Source of the DNA: Ananas comosus
Taxonomy: Eukaryota; Streptophyta; Magnoliopsida; Poales; Bromeliaceae
NCBI RefSeq assembly: GCF_001540865.1
Contig: NC_033645.1
Location: 1,978,773 to 2,042,772 of the forward strand
Length of the DNA: 64,000 nt
Direction: 5' to 3'
Of the stretch, positions 12,601-26,450 are shown piece after piece. The notes under the pieces are model-generated. The model searched no databases. It saw only the letters and a program-made list of their open reading frames with translations, and was not told the DNA's origin. How positions within the stretch are numbered: the first letter of the stretch is position 1; each line of letters begins with the position of its first letter. The translations under genes were made by a program, and so were the position numbers.

Positions 12601-15600
12601 TGCTTGTGTTTCTTTTTTCAAAGACAACTTATTTTTCAAAGTTTGCAAATGGAAAGTTGAAAGTTGCTCCTTGCACTGTTTTCGCTATAAAATGATGCTC
12701 AGTTTGTTGATTGGTATTTATTCTGTTCTTCATGGATCCTAGTGTAGTTTTGATGTTTCCTCATCTGCTTTGCCATCAGTAGCGAAACAAGTTTGGACCT
12801 TTTGGATCCAAGTATAGTTGCAACCTTAAGTCTGCATGGTATAATTCATCCAATTTAAAAGTGTTAGATTTAATCATCCATCATCAAGCTGGAATAGGTC
12901 AACATTCATGAAAGTAAGGGTCCTGGTATATCCTAATCAACATAAAACGGTATTCATCTGTCATGATTATCTTGTTGGTCTGGACTTCTCCAGCCATAGT
13001 GATAGCTTTATTTTAGCAGCTAATCTGATTTTTCCCGCTGTTCACCTAACATTTTTAATATATGTTGTTGACGGAGAATGTTTTCTTGAGTAAATTGAGT
13101 GTTTGTATCTTTTTCAGCCTTAGGCAAGTCTATTGACTGTTTAAGCTGTAAAAATATATTTTGTATTTTTAGTTTTGTTTTTTCTTCGTTGATTGGCTAT
13201 CAAAATACTTACTACCATTATTTTCATTTTGGGAAGTCTCTAGTGTACCTAGCAGACCACAGTTATTGTTTATTGCTATTTGTTTTATATGCTACAGAGC
13301 TTCCCTGTGCTCAGATTTCGGTTACTCTCTGGTTACTTCCTTTTAAGAACTCTTTATCTCCAGGCTCTATGATCCTCGTGTACCTGAATTGCGAAGTTTG
13401 CTGCACAAAGAACTCTTCTTCCCTTCTGAGAAGTTCATCGATGCTGAAATTCTAGAATCACTGACAAGTATGGGGCTCAAAAGGTCCTTGAGTTTTAGTT
13501 GTTTACTAGATAGTGCTAAATCAGTTTCAATGATGCATGCTTCAGGAGATAGGGATGCTTTTATATATGGCCAGAGATTACTTGTTTATTTGGATGCTCT
13601 TTCTTTTAAGCTCTCAACCCATGGCAGACAAAGTAATGATGGAGCTGCTAGTTTAATAATAAGCAATTATGCTATGGTATATGATGACGATCTGCAAGCA
13701 GAAAACAATGAAGATGATAATGGCAATTGGGACGCAGATGTGCTATCTTTCCTTTCCCATTTTGAACATGATCTAACCGAAGACGAGTTTTGGTTAGAGA
13801 TCAAAACTATTTGTTGGTGCCCGGCGTATGTTGCCCCATTGGTCAAAGGACTTCCATGGTTAGTATCAGAAGATAAAATAGCACCTCCAATAATCACCAG
13901 ACCTAAATCCCAGATGTGGCTAGTGTCGTCTAGAATGCGTATTCTTGATGGCAATTGCAAATCTATGTACCTCCAGCAAAAACTTGATTGGTTAGATCCC
14001 GCTGATATCAGAGTTTATTCTGCACAATTAATTGAACTCTCAAAGTCCTATAACAACCTCAAGACACAACCTGAACAAGACTGCCCCATTGACGTCGTGT
14101 TGGAAAAAGAGATCCCTTCAATGTATTCGAAATTGCAAGAATTTATTGGTACCAACAATTTCAAATTTCTAAAAGAAGATTTGGATGGCGTTCCATGGGT
14201 TTATGTAGGCGACAACTTTGTTCCTCCAAAGGCACTTGCTTTTGACTCACCAGTGAAATACCATCCTTATCTATATGTTGTTCCTTCTGAGTTGTCAGAA
14301 TTCAGAGCATTACTTTCAGCATTGGGTGTAAGAATGACATTTGATGCTTCAGATTATCTTAATGTACTGCAATGTTTGCAGCGTGACGTGAAAGGAGAGC
14401 TGCTATCTGCTGACCAATTAACTTTTGTTCACTGCGTACTGGAAGCTTTTGTTGACAGTTATGCTGGAAAGCAAGTTCCTGATTTAATGTTGAAATCACT
14501 GTTAATTCCTGATTCTTTAGGAGTTCTAATGCCTGCTTTGAATCTTGTTTATAATGATGCCCCATGGATGAAAGATAGCAGTCCAGGTTCGAAACATTTT
14601 GTACACTCAAGTATCAGTGATGATCTAGCTAAAAGGCTCGGAGTACAATCTCTTGGTGGTTTGACTTTAGTTGAGGATGAACTGATGAGGGATTTACCAT
14701 GCATGAATTATCCTAAAATATGTGAACTGCTAGCTTTGTATGGGGAGAGTGATCTTGTTCTGTTTGATCTTCTAGAATTGGCTGATTTCTGCAATGCAAA
14801 GAAAGTACACCTGATCTATGACAAACGAGAGCATCCCCGACAATCTTTACTCCAACAGAATCTAGGTAATTTTTGCTGTTTGCTTACTCTGTTGAAGATT
14901 ACGTTGAATCATGCTTCCACTAAACAATGCAGCAACCTTATAATTTTGTCATGATTTTTTAGAGCTTTTTGAGCTAATTGGCACCTAATTTGCTTTAACT
15001 TTTGTAATTCTGATTTCTTCAGGTGACTTCCAAGGTTCTTCTTTGACAGTGGTATTTGAAGGAGTGACGCTAAGCCAGGAAGAAGTATGTAACCTCCAGC
15101 TTCCTCCCCCTTGGAAAGTTCAGGGCAGTGTTCTAAATTATGGCTTGGGACTTATCAGCAGTTACTTTGTATGTGATGTTTTGACTGTTCTTTCGGGCGG
15201 TTACTTCTACATCTTTGATCCATTGGGTTTGACTCTTGGTGCACCCTCTAGTGGTGTCCCTTCTGCAAGATTATTCTCTTTATCAGGTTTCTTTTTGCTG
15301 TTATTCTTTTGTTAGAACTTAGAAGTCTGATGTTGTTCATGTGGTCCAAACATGTTTGACTATTTTATCTTAAAAGTACTAAACAGGCAACACCATTTAT
15401 CTCTTCCATCTGTAAGATGAAAAATAAAACTTACTGCAAATTGTTGATTTGCAGGCACCAATTTGGTTGAGAGATTTCGTGATCAATTCTATCCAATGCT
15501 TGTAACGAAGGAAATATCTCTGTCATCATCTAACTCTACAGTTATACGCATGCCTTTGTCATCAAAGTGCTTGAAAGAACTTGAAACAGTTTCTAAGAGG

Positions 15601-18600
15601 GTAAAGCAGATCTTTGATCGATTTATGCAGCATTCATCTTCAACGCTTCTGTTTTTAAAGTCAATCTTGCAGGTACCCACATGCAAAACACATGCCTTTG
15701 TTGCTTTTGGATTTAAACTTGGCTTTATATAGTTGTATCTCGACAATTTTCTTCAGTCAACATATCCGACTGAGTCAATCCGTTTGTTTCTCCCAACTTT
15801 GTATACTTCATTGTAATATCCATGCACTGCCATTCCTCAGGTTAGTTGCTAATACAAATAATTTTTTGACGTCTTTTAAACTCTTCTGGAAATTCAGGTT
15901 TCTTTATCAACATGGGAGGAGGGGAACTCCCAGCCTTCTTTGAACTATTCTGTGTTTATTGACCCAACATTTGCTATTTTGAGGAACCCATTCTCCGAGA
16001 AGAAATGGAGGAAGTTTCAAATATCAAGATTATTTACGGGTTCAAATGCAGGCATCAAAATGCATGCAATAGACGTGAGTGTAATTGAGAGCGGAAGCAG
16101 TTACATAGACAAATGGCTTGTTGTGCTTTGCCTGGGATCTGGGCAAACTCGAAACATGGCTCTTGATAGGTATATTCTTTTGATATTATGTAAGGGAATT
16201 TGGAAAGCTCTTTTAGATTACGAATGCACTCCATACTTCAATTTGTCATTGCTCACGTGGTTAGATACTAGGGTAACATATATGTATAGTCCCTGTACTA
16301 TCCCTATATTGTGACATGACTCGGTCCCTGAGGTTTTCTCTTTCACATTTCAGTCCCTTTTCTTGTATAGTGCAATTAAATTCCTGGCAAAGTCGTATAG
16401 TGCAATTACATTCCTGGCTGTCAAAAAAAAAAGTCCATGTACTGTTGTTCTTAAATGATCTTTTAAACCTTTTTTTCCATTAAATTGCAATAGAGAGGTG
16501 ATTTTATAGTAGTGATGAAATGGTCTTAAAAGGAAGAAGAAATCTCCTTTTATGATGGTCAGGGATGAAAGTGTGATATGTACGAAAGTTCATGGACTAA
16601 TGTAATGAAAATATCAGGATCAAGCAGTATCAGGTTACTGTAGGATTTTCTATATATTTTATCCTATGTATCATGACTAAGTTTATAGCAAGTTACAGCT
16701 GCCATTTAAAAATCATTGACTCACATTGGGAAATTTAACTTCTTTTCCCTCATGATAATGCTCATTTTATATTTTTTAAATTTCAGGCGATATCTTGCTT
16801 ATAACTTGACACCTGTTGCTGGAGTGGCAGCTCATGTATCTCGTAATGGAAGCCCTCTAAGTGTGCAGTCTTCAAGCTGCATATTGTCACCTCTTCCTCT
16901 CTCTGGATCTGTAAGTATGCCAGTCACAGCTCTTGGGTATTTCCTTGTAAGCCACAATGGTGGCCGCTACATTTTTACTCATGATGAGACAACTTCGCCG
17001 GAATTACACATCGATTCTACAAAGCAACTAGTTGAAGCATGGAACAAGGAACTGATGCTATGCATACGGGATTCATATGTTGAGCTGGTATTGGAATTTC
17101 AAAAGCTTAGAAAGGACCCCGGGGCCTCTGCTGTAGAATCAAAGTCCGCCCATTCTTTAAGTTCTGTTTTGCAGGCATATGGTGACAGAATATACTCATT
17201 TTGGCCAAGATCTAGACAGCAGCCAACTTTATCTGATAATTTGTGCTTATCGAAAGCAACCGAAGCAGACTGGGAATCACTGATCGAACAAGTTATAAGG
17301 CCGTTTTATAAACGCCTGGTCGACCTTCCTGTCTGGCAACTCTATCGTGGAAATCTTGTCAGAGTTGATGAAGGCATGTTCCTCTCACAACCCGGGAGTG
17401 ATGGAGTTAACTTGCCATCGGCTAGTGTTTGTAGTTTCATCAAGGAACATTATCCTGTTTTTTCTGTACCATGGGAATTGGTTGGAGAAATTCGAGCAGC
17501 AGGAATTAAAGTAAGGGAAATCCAGCCTAAGATGGTCCGTGATCTACTGAGAGCTTCTTCTTCTGTTATACTTCGATCTATCGATACATACATCGACGTT
17601 CTAGATTATTGTTTCTCTGATATCCATCCAACCCAGCCAGCCAATCTCAGACCAGTTGAGAATATGAGTAAGTCTGTAACTGAAATGCAGCCTTCTTCAA
17701 GTTCGAGCATGCTCCATTCGCACCATACAGTTTCACAGAGCACAGGTACTCCTGGAGGTGATGCCCTGGAAATAATGACTTATTTCGGCAAGGCTTTATA
17801 TGATTTTGGCCGTGGAGTTGTTGAAGATATTAGCAAAGCAGGAGGCCCTATAGCTCATGCAACTAGTAGCGCAGGTAGCAGCAATTTACATGCTGATCGG
17901 TTATTGTCATCACTAATTGCTGAATTTAAAGGTGTTCCATTTCCAACTGCAACAAAGTGTCTAATAAGGTTGGGGACAACTGAACTTTGGATTGGAAACA
18001 AGGAGCAGCAGCTAGTCATGCACCCATTAGCTGATAAATTTATCCATCATCAGTGTTTAGAGAAACCCATCTTGGCTGCAGTACTCTCATATCCAGCTAT
18101 TCATCGGCCTTTGATGTTGAGGCACTTTTCCCCACACTTGCTATCGGGCCATTTAAGGGTTCTTTTTCATGAGCATTGGGTAAAACTCGTAGAAACTAGT
18201 CGGGCTCCTTGGATTTCGTGGGGTAACAGTACAGAATCATCCTCTTATGGACCTACTCCTGAATGGATAAGGAGTTTCTGGAAAATTTACGAGTCTTTAC
18301 AGGGTGACCTTTCACTTCTATCAGACTGGCCTCTAGTTCCTGCTTACTTGAATGGGCCAGTTTTGTGTCGTGTAAAAGTGCGCCACCTAGTATTTGTTCC
18401 ACCTGTTACTGATTTAACTCTTGAGAATAGTGGAGAGTTTGGCCTGGCAAGTAACAATATTTCGGAAACTGAGCTAGAAAAGTTGCATCATGTTGCATTT
18501 AATTTCACAAACTCCAGACATCCATGGTTATTTCCTCTACTTAATCAGTTTAATATACCCTTATATGATATATCCTACCCAGAACTTGATGTACTTTGCA

Positions 18601-21600
18601 AGTTTGTTCCTGCTCGCAGTCAGACGATTGGGCATGCAATTGTGTTTAAATTACTTGCTGCCAAAAGAGCAGGTTATCTGTCTGTGCCAGTTCAGTTATC
18701 AGATGAAGATCGTGATAGGCTGTTTTCTCTATTTGAAATGGATTTCAATGCGCCCACCCAGCATGTGTACCAGAGAGAAGAGCTAAATGTGTTGAGAGAA
18801 CTCCCAATATACAAAACAGTCCTGGGCACCTACACAAGTTTATATGGCTCTGATCATTGGCTCGTTTCCCCTACTGCATTCTTCCATCCTAATGATGAAC
18901 GATGTCTTTCCAGTTCAGCGGAAGCAAGTTCATTTTATCATGCTTTAGGAGTTGAACAGTTGAGTGATCAAGAATTGTTAGTCAGGTTTGCCTTGCCCTT
19001 CTTTGAAAACAAAACCCCACAAGAACAGGATGATATACTATTGTACTTGTATACGAATTGGAACAATCTACAACTGAATTCTGCGGTGCTGACTATCTTG
19101 AAGGAGACAAACTTCATAAAGAATGCGAATGAGCTTTCAACTGAGTTATTTAAACCAAAGGATTTACTCGATCCTTATGATTCTCTTCTTACATCAGTAT
19201 TCTCTGGGGAAAAAAGCAAGTTTCCAGGTGAGAGGTTTGTAACAGATGGATGGCTTCGCATACTGAAGAAAGCAGGCCTTCGTACGTCCTCGGAAGCTGA
19301 TATGATAATAGAATGTGCAAAGAAAGTAGAGGCCATGGGCATTGATGCTATGACCTGTGTCGAAGAGCCTGACGAGTTTGAGGGAGACTTTTCGAGTAGC
19401 AGAAATGAAATCTCTTTCGAGATATGGACATTAGGAGAATCTATTGTTAATTCCATATTCTCAAATTTCGCTACTCTTTTTGACAGTGCCTTCTGTGAAA
19501 AGATTGGAAAAATTGCATTTGTACCTGCTGAAAAAGGTTTTCCTAGTATTGGTGGTAAGAAAGGGGGTAAAAGGTTTCTCTCTTCCTATAGAGATGCTAT
19601 CTTGCTAAAGGACTGGCCGTTGGCCTGGAGCTCTGCTCCTATTCTTACTAAACAGAGTGTCGTTCCTCCTGAATATTCTTGGGCTGCATTTCGGCTTCGA
19701 AGTCCTCCAGCCTTTTCTACAGTCCTGAAGCATCTACAGGTTAGGATATTTAGTATGTTCTTCCTCTTTTGGTCACTCATGTTCATGTTCTTTATGGAAT
19801 GTCATGACAGATTGTTGGAAGAGATAATGGTGAAGATACGCTTGCTCACTGGCCAACTTCATCAGGGATGATAACAGTTGAAAATGCTTTCCTAGAGATT
19901 CTCCAGTACTTAGAGAAAACATGGGGAACACTATCTTCTTCAGGTTAGGAAATGCATATTACGTTACACTTTGTTCTTGCCGGTTGTATTAAGTAAAATC
20001 TTAATTGTTAGTTTGAAGAAACAGCTTTAATCTAGAAAATTTGAAAACATGTTCACTTGTGATGTTATTAGAATAAACTTTATGTGCATACTTTGGCAGA
20101 TAAAACCGAATTGGAGAAGTTGGCATTTGTACCTGTTGCAAATGGTACTCGCTTGGTCTCAGTAAAGTCTCTTTTTGCTCGCCTAACTATAAACATGTCA
20201 CCTTTTGCCTTTGAACTTCCGAGCCCATATCTTCCATTTATCAACATCCTCAGGGAGCTGGAAATGCAAGAAAATCTTACTGTTTCCTATGCAAGGGATT
20301 TTCTTCTGAGTATCCAAAAAGCATGTGGTTACCAGCGGTTAAACCCAAATGAACTCCGTGCAGTGATGGAAATTTTGAATTTCATATGTTGTTCTGGTAC
20401 TACACAGGCAATAACAGATGAATCGGACATCATTGCTGATACGATAATCCCGGATGATGGATGCAGGCTTGTCTCAGCAAGATCATGTGTGTATATTGAT
20501 CCATATGGGTCTCAGATTCTCAGTTTTATAGATACATCTGCATTACGATTTGCTCACCCGGAGCTTCCTGAAAGTATACGCACATTCTTGGGCATCAAGA
20601 AGCTTTCTGACATCATTGTCGAGGTATTTCCTATTGGACACGTGATGCTATACTTGTATGAATGTCTAGTGAAATCCATTGCCTATCCTTGAACTTTATT
20701 CATAAACTTGAATTTCTTTCTAAAAATGAGCATCACGAATGTTCTTTTGCAGGAATTAGATGAAGAACTGGAACTACAATTTGTGGACCATGTTGCATCC
20801 GTACCACTGAGCAAGATAAAAGAAAAGCTTTTAAGCAAATCATTACACAATGCAGTTTGGATCTTACTAAATGGCATAAACAATCATTTCCCTTCATTTC
20901 AAGGCCTTACTTTGTTTGAAACGCAAAACTTGCTGCAAGACATGGCAGAAAAGCTCCAATTCGTTCAACACCTCTACACTCGGTTTCTCCTGCTCCCCAA
21001 GCTTAAGGATATTACAAGGGTGGTTAACAATTCCGCTTTTCCTGAGTGGGGAGGCAATGGACAAAAGCATCAAAGTATTCATTTTGTAAACAAATCGAAA
21101 ACCCGTATTTTAGTTGCAGAGCCACCGAGTTTTCTGACAGTATATGATAGCTTAGCAAGTGCTGTTAGCCACATCCTGGGTGCACCAGTAACATTACCCA
21201 TTGGGCCACTTTTGGTCTGTCCGGATGGTTCAGAGAAAGAAGCCCTAAAAATACTTAAGATAGGGCCTGAAATTGGATCTTCTAAAAAGGGAGGAAAGTA
21301 CAATGTTTCATTGGGAAAGGAGTTACTGCCTCAGGATGCTCTTCGGGTGCAATTTCTTCCTTTACGACCATTTTATTCTGGGGAAATTGTAGCATGGAAA
21401 ACAGGAAAAGAGGGGGAGAAACTGAGGTACGGCAGGGTTCCAGAGGATGTGAGGCCATCAGAGGGCCAAGCACTATACAGGCTCTCGGTGGAAACAGCAC
21501 CTGGTGAAACCTTAATGCTGCTTTCTTCTCAAGTTTTCTCATTTCGAAGTGTTTCGATGGCTGACGTTTCTTTTGTGCCCGACCAACCTGAGAGTAGTGA

Positions 21601-22797
21601 GAGAGGAGCAGGAAATACGAGGTCCGGCCTTACATTGGCAAATACCAGGAGTGCGGAAGTCACGAACCACGTAAGTTCCAATATTTTTATTTGAATTTGA
21701 TAATATACACCCTACCCGAACTACAATACCTTTCTAAATGGGTACCTGAACTTTGGAAATTTTGATTTTTAGTACCTGTATTTTCACTTAGTATGATTTC
21801 AGATTAGTCAGGACTTAAAACAGTTTTATAAAGTAACAGAGTATTCCATCAAGTGCAGAACATTTTGTTAGGTTACACAATGTGATTAAAAAAGTTGCAA
21901 TGCCATCTAGTTCTGATGTAGAGGTATTTAGATCAAACATATCGTAACAATAGGTACTTTGAACAAATTTTCTGAAGTTCAGGGTCCCATTTGGAAACGT
22001 GTTGTAGTTCAGATGCCCATTTGACAATCAAAGGTAAAAAACCGATAGATTTTACCTAAACTGTTAGGTTTGTGTGTTTTTAATTTTACATTTTTAGACA
22101 TGGATCTACATTGTCAGATGCTAAAAGCATTTTCTTGCTGCTAGAATGATAAGATCCAGTATGGAAAAGTTTCTGCAACAGAAGTGGTGCAAGCAGTTCA
22201 TGACATGCTTTCAGCTGCTGGAGTCAATCTTGATGCCGAGAAGCAAAGCTTGCTCCAGACAACTCTGAGTCTGCAAGAGAAGCTTAAAGAATCTCAAGTA
22301 GCCCTTTTGGTCGAACAGGTTTTTTCTTTTCTCTTCTTTTCTTCACTTCCCGCATTATTTAACCACATGACAAGTAGGTTTTTCTATTAGCAGCTTGAAT
22401 TGAATCTCTAACCATCAAAATTTGGTACTATTTCGGTAGTGTTTTACAAAGATCATGTTGCCTCGAGACTTGGAAGTATTTCAAAAGGAAACCATTTTTC
22501 TTTTTCTTCTTTGAAAATCTATAGGATTGTTCATTGAAGTTTATTCGGAACAAAATTTTGAAAGTACCTGCTTACCTGCAAAACACATGATTGTTGCAGG
22601 AAAAGGCTGAAGCAGCAGTTAAAGAAGCTGATGGGGCAAAGGCGGCATGGTTATGCCGGGTCTGTCTGACTAACGAGGTCAATATCACTATCATTTCTTG
22701 CGGCCATGTATTGTGTAACAGATGCTCAGCTTCCGTCTCGCGTTGCCCATTCTGCCGCACCCAAGTTTCGAGAATAATGAAGATTTTTAGGCCATAA
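3655..22797 (+). CDS. Sacsin-like giant protein with C-terminal RING finger (4,735 aa)
   Basis: Exons: 3655-4019, 5079-5805, 6442-12401, 13364-14865, 15023-15286, 15455-15672, 15898-16169, 16787-19739, 19811-19943, 20100-20623, 20753-21670, 22145-22318, 22600-22797. They total 14,208 nt with every phase consistent. Sacsin-type repeats each begin with an Hsp90-like ATPase fold. Repeat 1 has N-box ELIQNADDA (E47) and glycine loop GRFGVGFNSVY. Repeat 2 has ELVQNAEDA (E1411) and GRFGLGFNCVY. Repeat 3 starts near residue 2819 and is degenerate. The C-terminus has a coiled-coil-like stretch (about 4640-4685), then a C3HC4 RING (C4689, C4692, C4704, H4706, C4709, C4712, C4719, C4722). It is thus probably a chaperone-like E3 ubiquitin ligase. 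Animal sacsin ends in J and HEPN domains instead. Length and order match the Arabidopsis RING protein At5g23110 (from memory). The ATG sits after a leader with no competing upstream ATG nearby. Exon 3 alone is 5,960 nt. Confidence 0.95.
16268..16640. repeat. Dispersed repeat in sacsin-like intron 7
   Basis: The stretch beginning TATAGTCCCTGTACTATCCC and containing ATATTGTGACATGACT, with further 'AGTCCC' echoes, closely resembles the start of the repeat at 49,861. It shows no coding capacity and is probably a non-autonomous transposon fragment. The right boundary is approximate. Confidence 0.5.
21693..22035. repeat. Fold-back MITE-like element in sacsin-like intron 11
   Basis: The left arm (about 21,713-21,765, CCCGAACTACAATACCTTTC onward) is repeated in reverse complement by the right arm (about 21,965-22,020). 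The arms are about 50 bp with several mismatches. The element fills most of the intron between exons 11 and 12. No target-site duplication was fixed. Confidence 0.6.
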
Positions 22798-25700
22798 AAG
22801 CCACATGAACCATTCATTTTTTGGGGTTAGATTCTTCAACTCTATGTTGAAGCATCCTGATCTTGCAAGATACAGGTGAAGATTGATGCTAGTTATAAAG
22901 ACTGATCTCTTTGAGTTGACGAAACCTACATTCCTTGATTCTGGAAGTTTGTACAGTTTTAATGGGAATTATTATACAACCTGTAAAGGTGTAAAAATTC
23001 TTTCACAAGAAAAGGTGTATATATGTCGGCAACAAGCTATAAACTGATACTTCCGCCCAGATACTAAGTTTAGCATTCTTTCCTGTGTACAAAGGTTTCG
23101 CTGTTAAACCAGAGATGTGCTACGGGGGCCATTATTATTAATTGATGTCAGTTTGCTTTCTTAAACAAAATATATATAAATATGATTGGCAGGACTAGGA
23201 AGTGTGTTTTCTTCTCTTTTTTTTTTTTCTCGTGACCTTCTCTCTTTCATGTGTAAGTTATTATTTGACTTTGGATTAGTCGGTTCGAAGCTCACCACGC
23301 CCGTGGCAGAGGCTTCCACTCCTCACCAGTTCTATGTTACTATGCTCTTGCTATGGTATCGGATATATCTTTTGTCGTATGTACCTTCCTTTTAAGTCTA
23401 AAGAGTCGTTGCGAGTTAGAAAGCTACGCCATATCGGCCATCTACCAAAGTATGACACTAGCAAAGTCTTATGTACTGTGGCTAGACAAGTCATTGATCC
23501 TCTATTTTTGTTCTTTTTAAGGTGGTCTACAAATTATTCAAAATTTAATGGAAACAATCCATGAACTAATGTATCTTACCCAGATCCATATCAACAATGG
23601 GGTATTTCCTTTTTTTTTTTTTTTTTTCATATCCACAAAAAAAAAGGGTAACATATCGGAGTTCTATAGATTGTATATGAGAAAAAAAATAACAACAGGA
23701 TTTGTACACGAGCTGATTTACAGGAAAAAGAAAAAAAGGAATTATAGACAAGTTGCAAAGATAAGCACGTCCACTATGTAGAAACATTTCCACATTTATA
23801 TCTAAATTTTGTAGCATTGAAAATTGAATTACCAATACTATTATAGAGTACTGATATGAATATGGTAAATTCCACCCACTTTACCAGAACAATCTACCTA
23901 CAGACGCAAGTCTATGCAGGAAGACGTTATGACTTGATAAAGGACAAGAACAGCTGCAGTAGCCGAAACAAATCAAACATAACATAGATTAGGGTTATCA
24001 TTTACTATCATCAACATCGTTAAAAATTAAGGTTTTTTTTTTCAACATTAGGTGGGGGAAAAACAGGGGCAACATGAACAGTATATCTTGAGATGGGAAT
24101 AATCCATACACAATTTTCAGTTAAGGGTTTTCTGGAGCACGGAATTTGAAGGCTTGGAATGCCCAGCTTTAATCCCTTTAGGCTTGGTATCCAACAAGCA
24201 CAAGTCCTCACCGTCAATTACTTCTCAATAAAGTAGCACTACAGTCTACAGAGTCAATATAATAGCGCACTGTAGTCTACAGGACAAATGATCTAAAGAA
24301 TACAACAGATAGTGACATAAAAGGTGAGCGTATGGGCTACTAGCTGCAGCTTCGTCAGGAATTTGGAAGATATTAAGCAGTTGGGACGGTATAACATAAT
24401 AGTGTTATATCTTAGATCTCTTTGAAACAATAGGTGCAAAGAAATGACTAAATCATCTTCTAATAGATGCAAGCAATATAGCTGAACTGCGACATGCATG
24501 TTTTGCTACAAATATGAACTTATTGAGTGAATGACCGATTTGCACAAATCGAAATCAAAGTTTGGCCTGCGATGCAAGTGCACTACATTTCCGAAAACAG
24601 AAGGCCTACTCTTCCTCCGCTGTCTAAGAACTTATGCAAGTGAATGCCAAGTATTTAATCTAGAAAAAACACCTTCCTACTTCCTATAGTAAGTCTTCAA
24701 AGTAATAAGATCGTATAAACTGAACTGTACATATGTTAATAGTAATGTGATATTCGAAAGAAACCTAAACATCAGTGGAATTATCTCTTATGCCGAAAGC
24801 CAGAAAAATGAATCTCTCTTGGAAGTTCGGTTGTTAAAGTAAGAACTGCATATATAAATATTAAACTTGACATTAAATATAGGCTGCCTTAGGGCTATAA
24901 ATGCAGGTAATACAGAAGTTCCATACACAAGAAAGCTAAAGCATATACTCTGTTTAGTTAGATGGCAGCAACAGATTCCAAACCCAGACAAATTGTGGAA
25001 TAACGACAAAATAGGTTAATAGAACACATAGAGAACTGCTGCCGCATATCTAGAAATCATATTAATATGATAAATCAGATAAATTACACAAGCAACAAAA
25101 GGATTAAACCTCAAATGCTTAATCATCATCTTTTGGACAGCATATATTGCAATAAATTTAACAAGAATAAGAAGCAGAAGGAAGTACTTAAGCAAATAAG
25201 AACCAACCTCCCTATGGCCTGACATATTTAAGCTTCAAAGAACTGTACCTGAGCCTCCATGGTAGTTGAACAGGATCAAAGTCTTATTCCATGACTCACA
25301 GTCTCTAGGAATGCATACTACATGAGCTCTTAAATTATCCAGACAAGTCTTCTAACTGGAACCTACAACAGTTCAAACATCATAAGCAGTTCCAAAAGAG
25401 ACTCATACAACCAAAACAAAAAAACACAAAATGCACTTATTTGTGCTTGTGGAGTTTACTTGTAGGAACAAGAGAGATAAGTGACTGTATAGTATGAGAA
25501 AGAAAACACCTGCCACAATCAAAGTGTTGATTTAACTTCTAAAATAGGAATAAATTTTGTTCACAAACTGTTAGAAGCACATGAATTTAAAGAGTGTATA
25601 GGAATAACCTATAAAGTGTACAGGCAATCACATATTGTTCCAAGGGGCAGTTTATGGCTCCATGCAGCTGCATAAGTGGATGTGACCTATTCATGATATA

Positions 25701-26091
25701 CTACACATATGGATTGAGCATCGTTCTTTATTAATACGTATAAAAGTATAAATTAATAATTGCTGGTGTGACTAAAGCTCTTGCTGCATTTACAAACTTC
25801 TACTGTATTTGTTAATTCTCGGAAATTTATAATTGGTCGTTACTAGATAATTAATTCATTAGCTTGTTGAAACTAACCTTTCACAAACTATATGTGGCTA
25901 AAAGACTGAATGCCAGAAGCAACTATTATATGACTCTCAATGTATTATTAGCAAACTAGACATAATTTCAAACTGATTTCTCTTTTCGAGTGAAAAAGAA
26001 CTGCTGATCATTATACATCCATATATACCTCTTACGTTTTATATTCTGGATATACACTATGAACCCCTTTGATCATATTCGTACTTCATAA

Positions 26092-26450
26092 ACTTAGTAA
26101 CAAGAATTAAAGTGCCTATCAGCACGGGCCGTATCCACCGTGCCGTATCGTACCAGCAAGATATCGGCACGATATAGCTCCGGTGCGGATGGCACGATTC
26201 AAAACTCTCTATTCTTGAAATTAGTAAGTAATTTTTTCAATAAAGTTCAAAAGATTTGATAAAAATACATAATAAATAATTGACATATGTTGCTGCTAAA
26301 GAAAATATCTCATGCCATTACGTGACAGCACATATATATTTTTTGTGACGGACATGCATTGGCATGGCCTGGCACGCATGATGCCGTACCGTGCTGGCAA
26401 GTTTCCAACACAATCCCGTGCCACGGTACTTAAATTCTTGCTTAGTAAGT
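26092..26450. repeat. Fold-back element with GC-rich, CGGCACG-type ends
   Basis: The left end (CTTAGTAACAAGAATTAAAG at about 26,093) is matched by the reverse complement of the right end (about 26,425-26,449, CTTACTAAGCAAGAATTTAA). Just inside both ends lie GC-rich blocks built of CGTGCCG / CGGCACG words, unlike the AT-rich surroundings. Similar GC-rich blocks occur at about 29,030-29,120 and 29,505-29,615. It is probably a MITE-like family. Boundaries are approximate. Confidence 0.5.
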
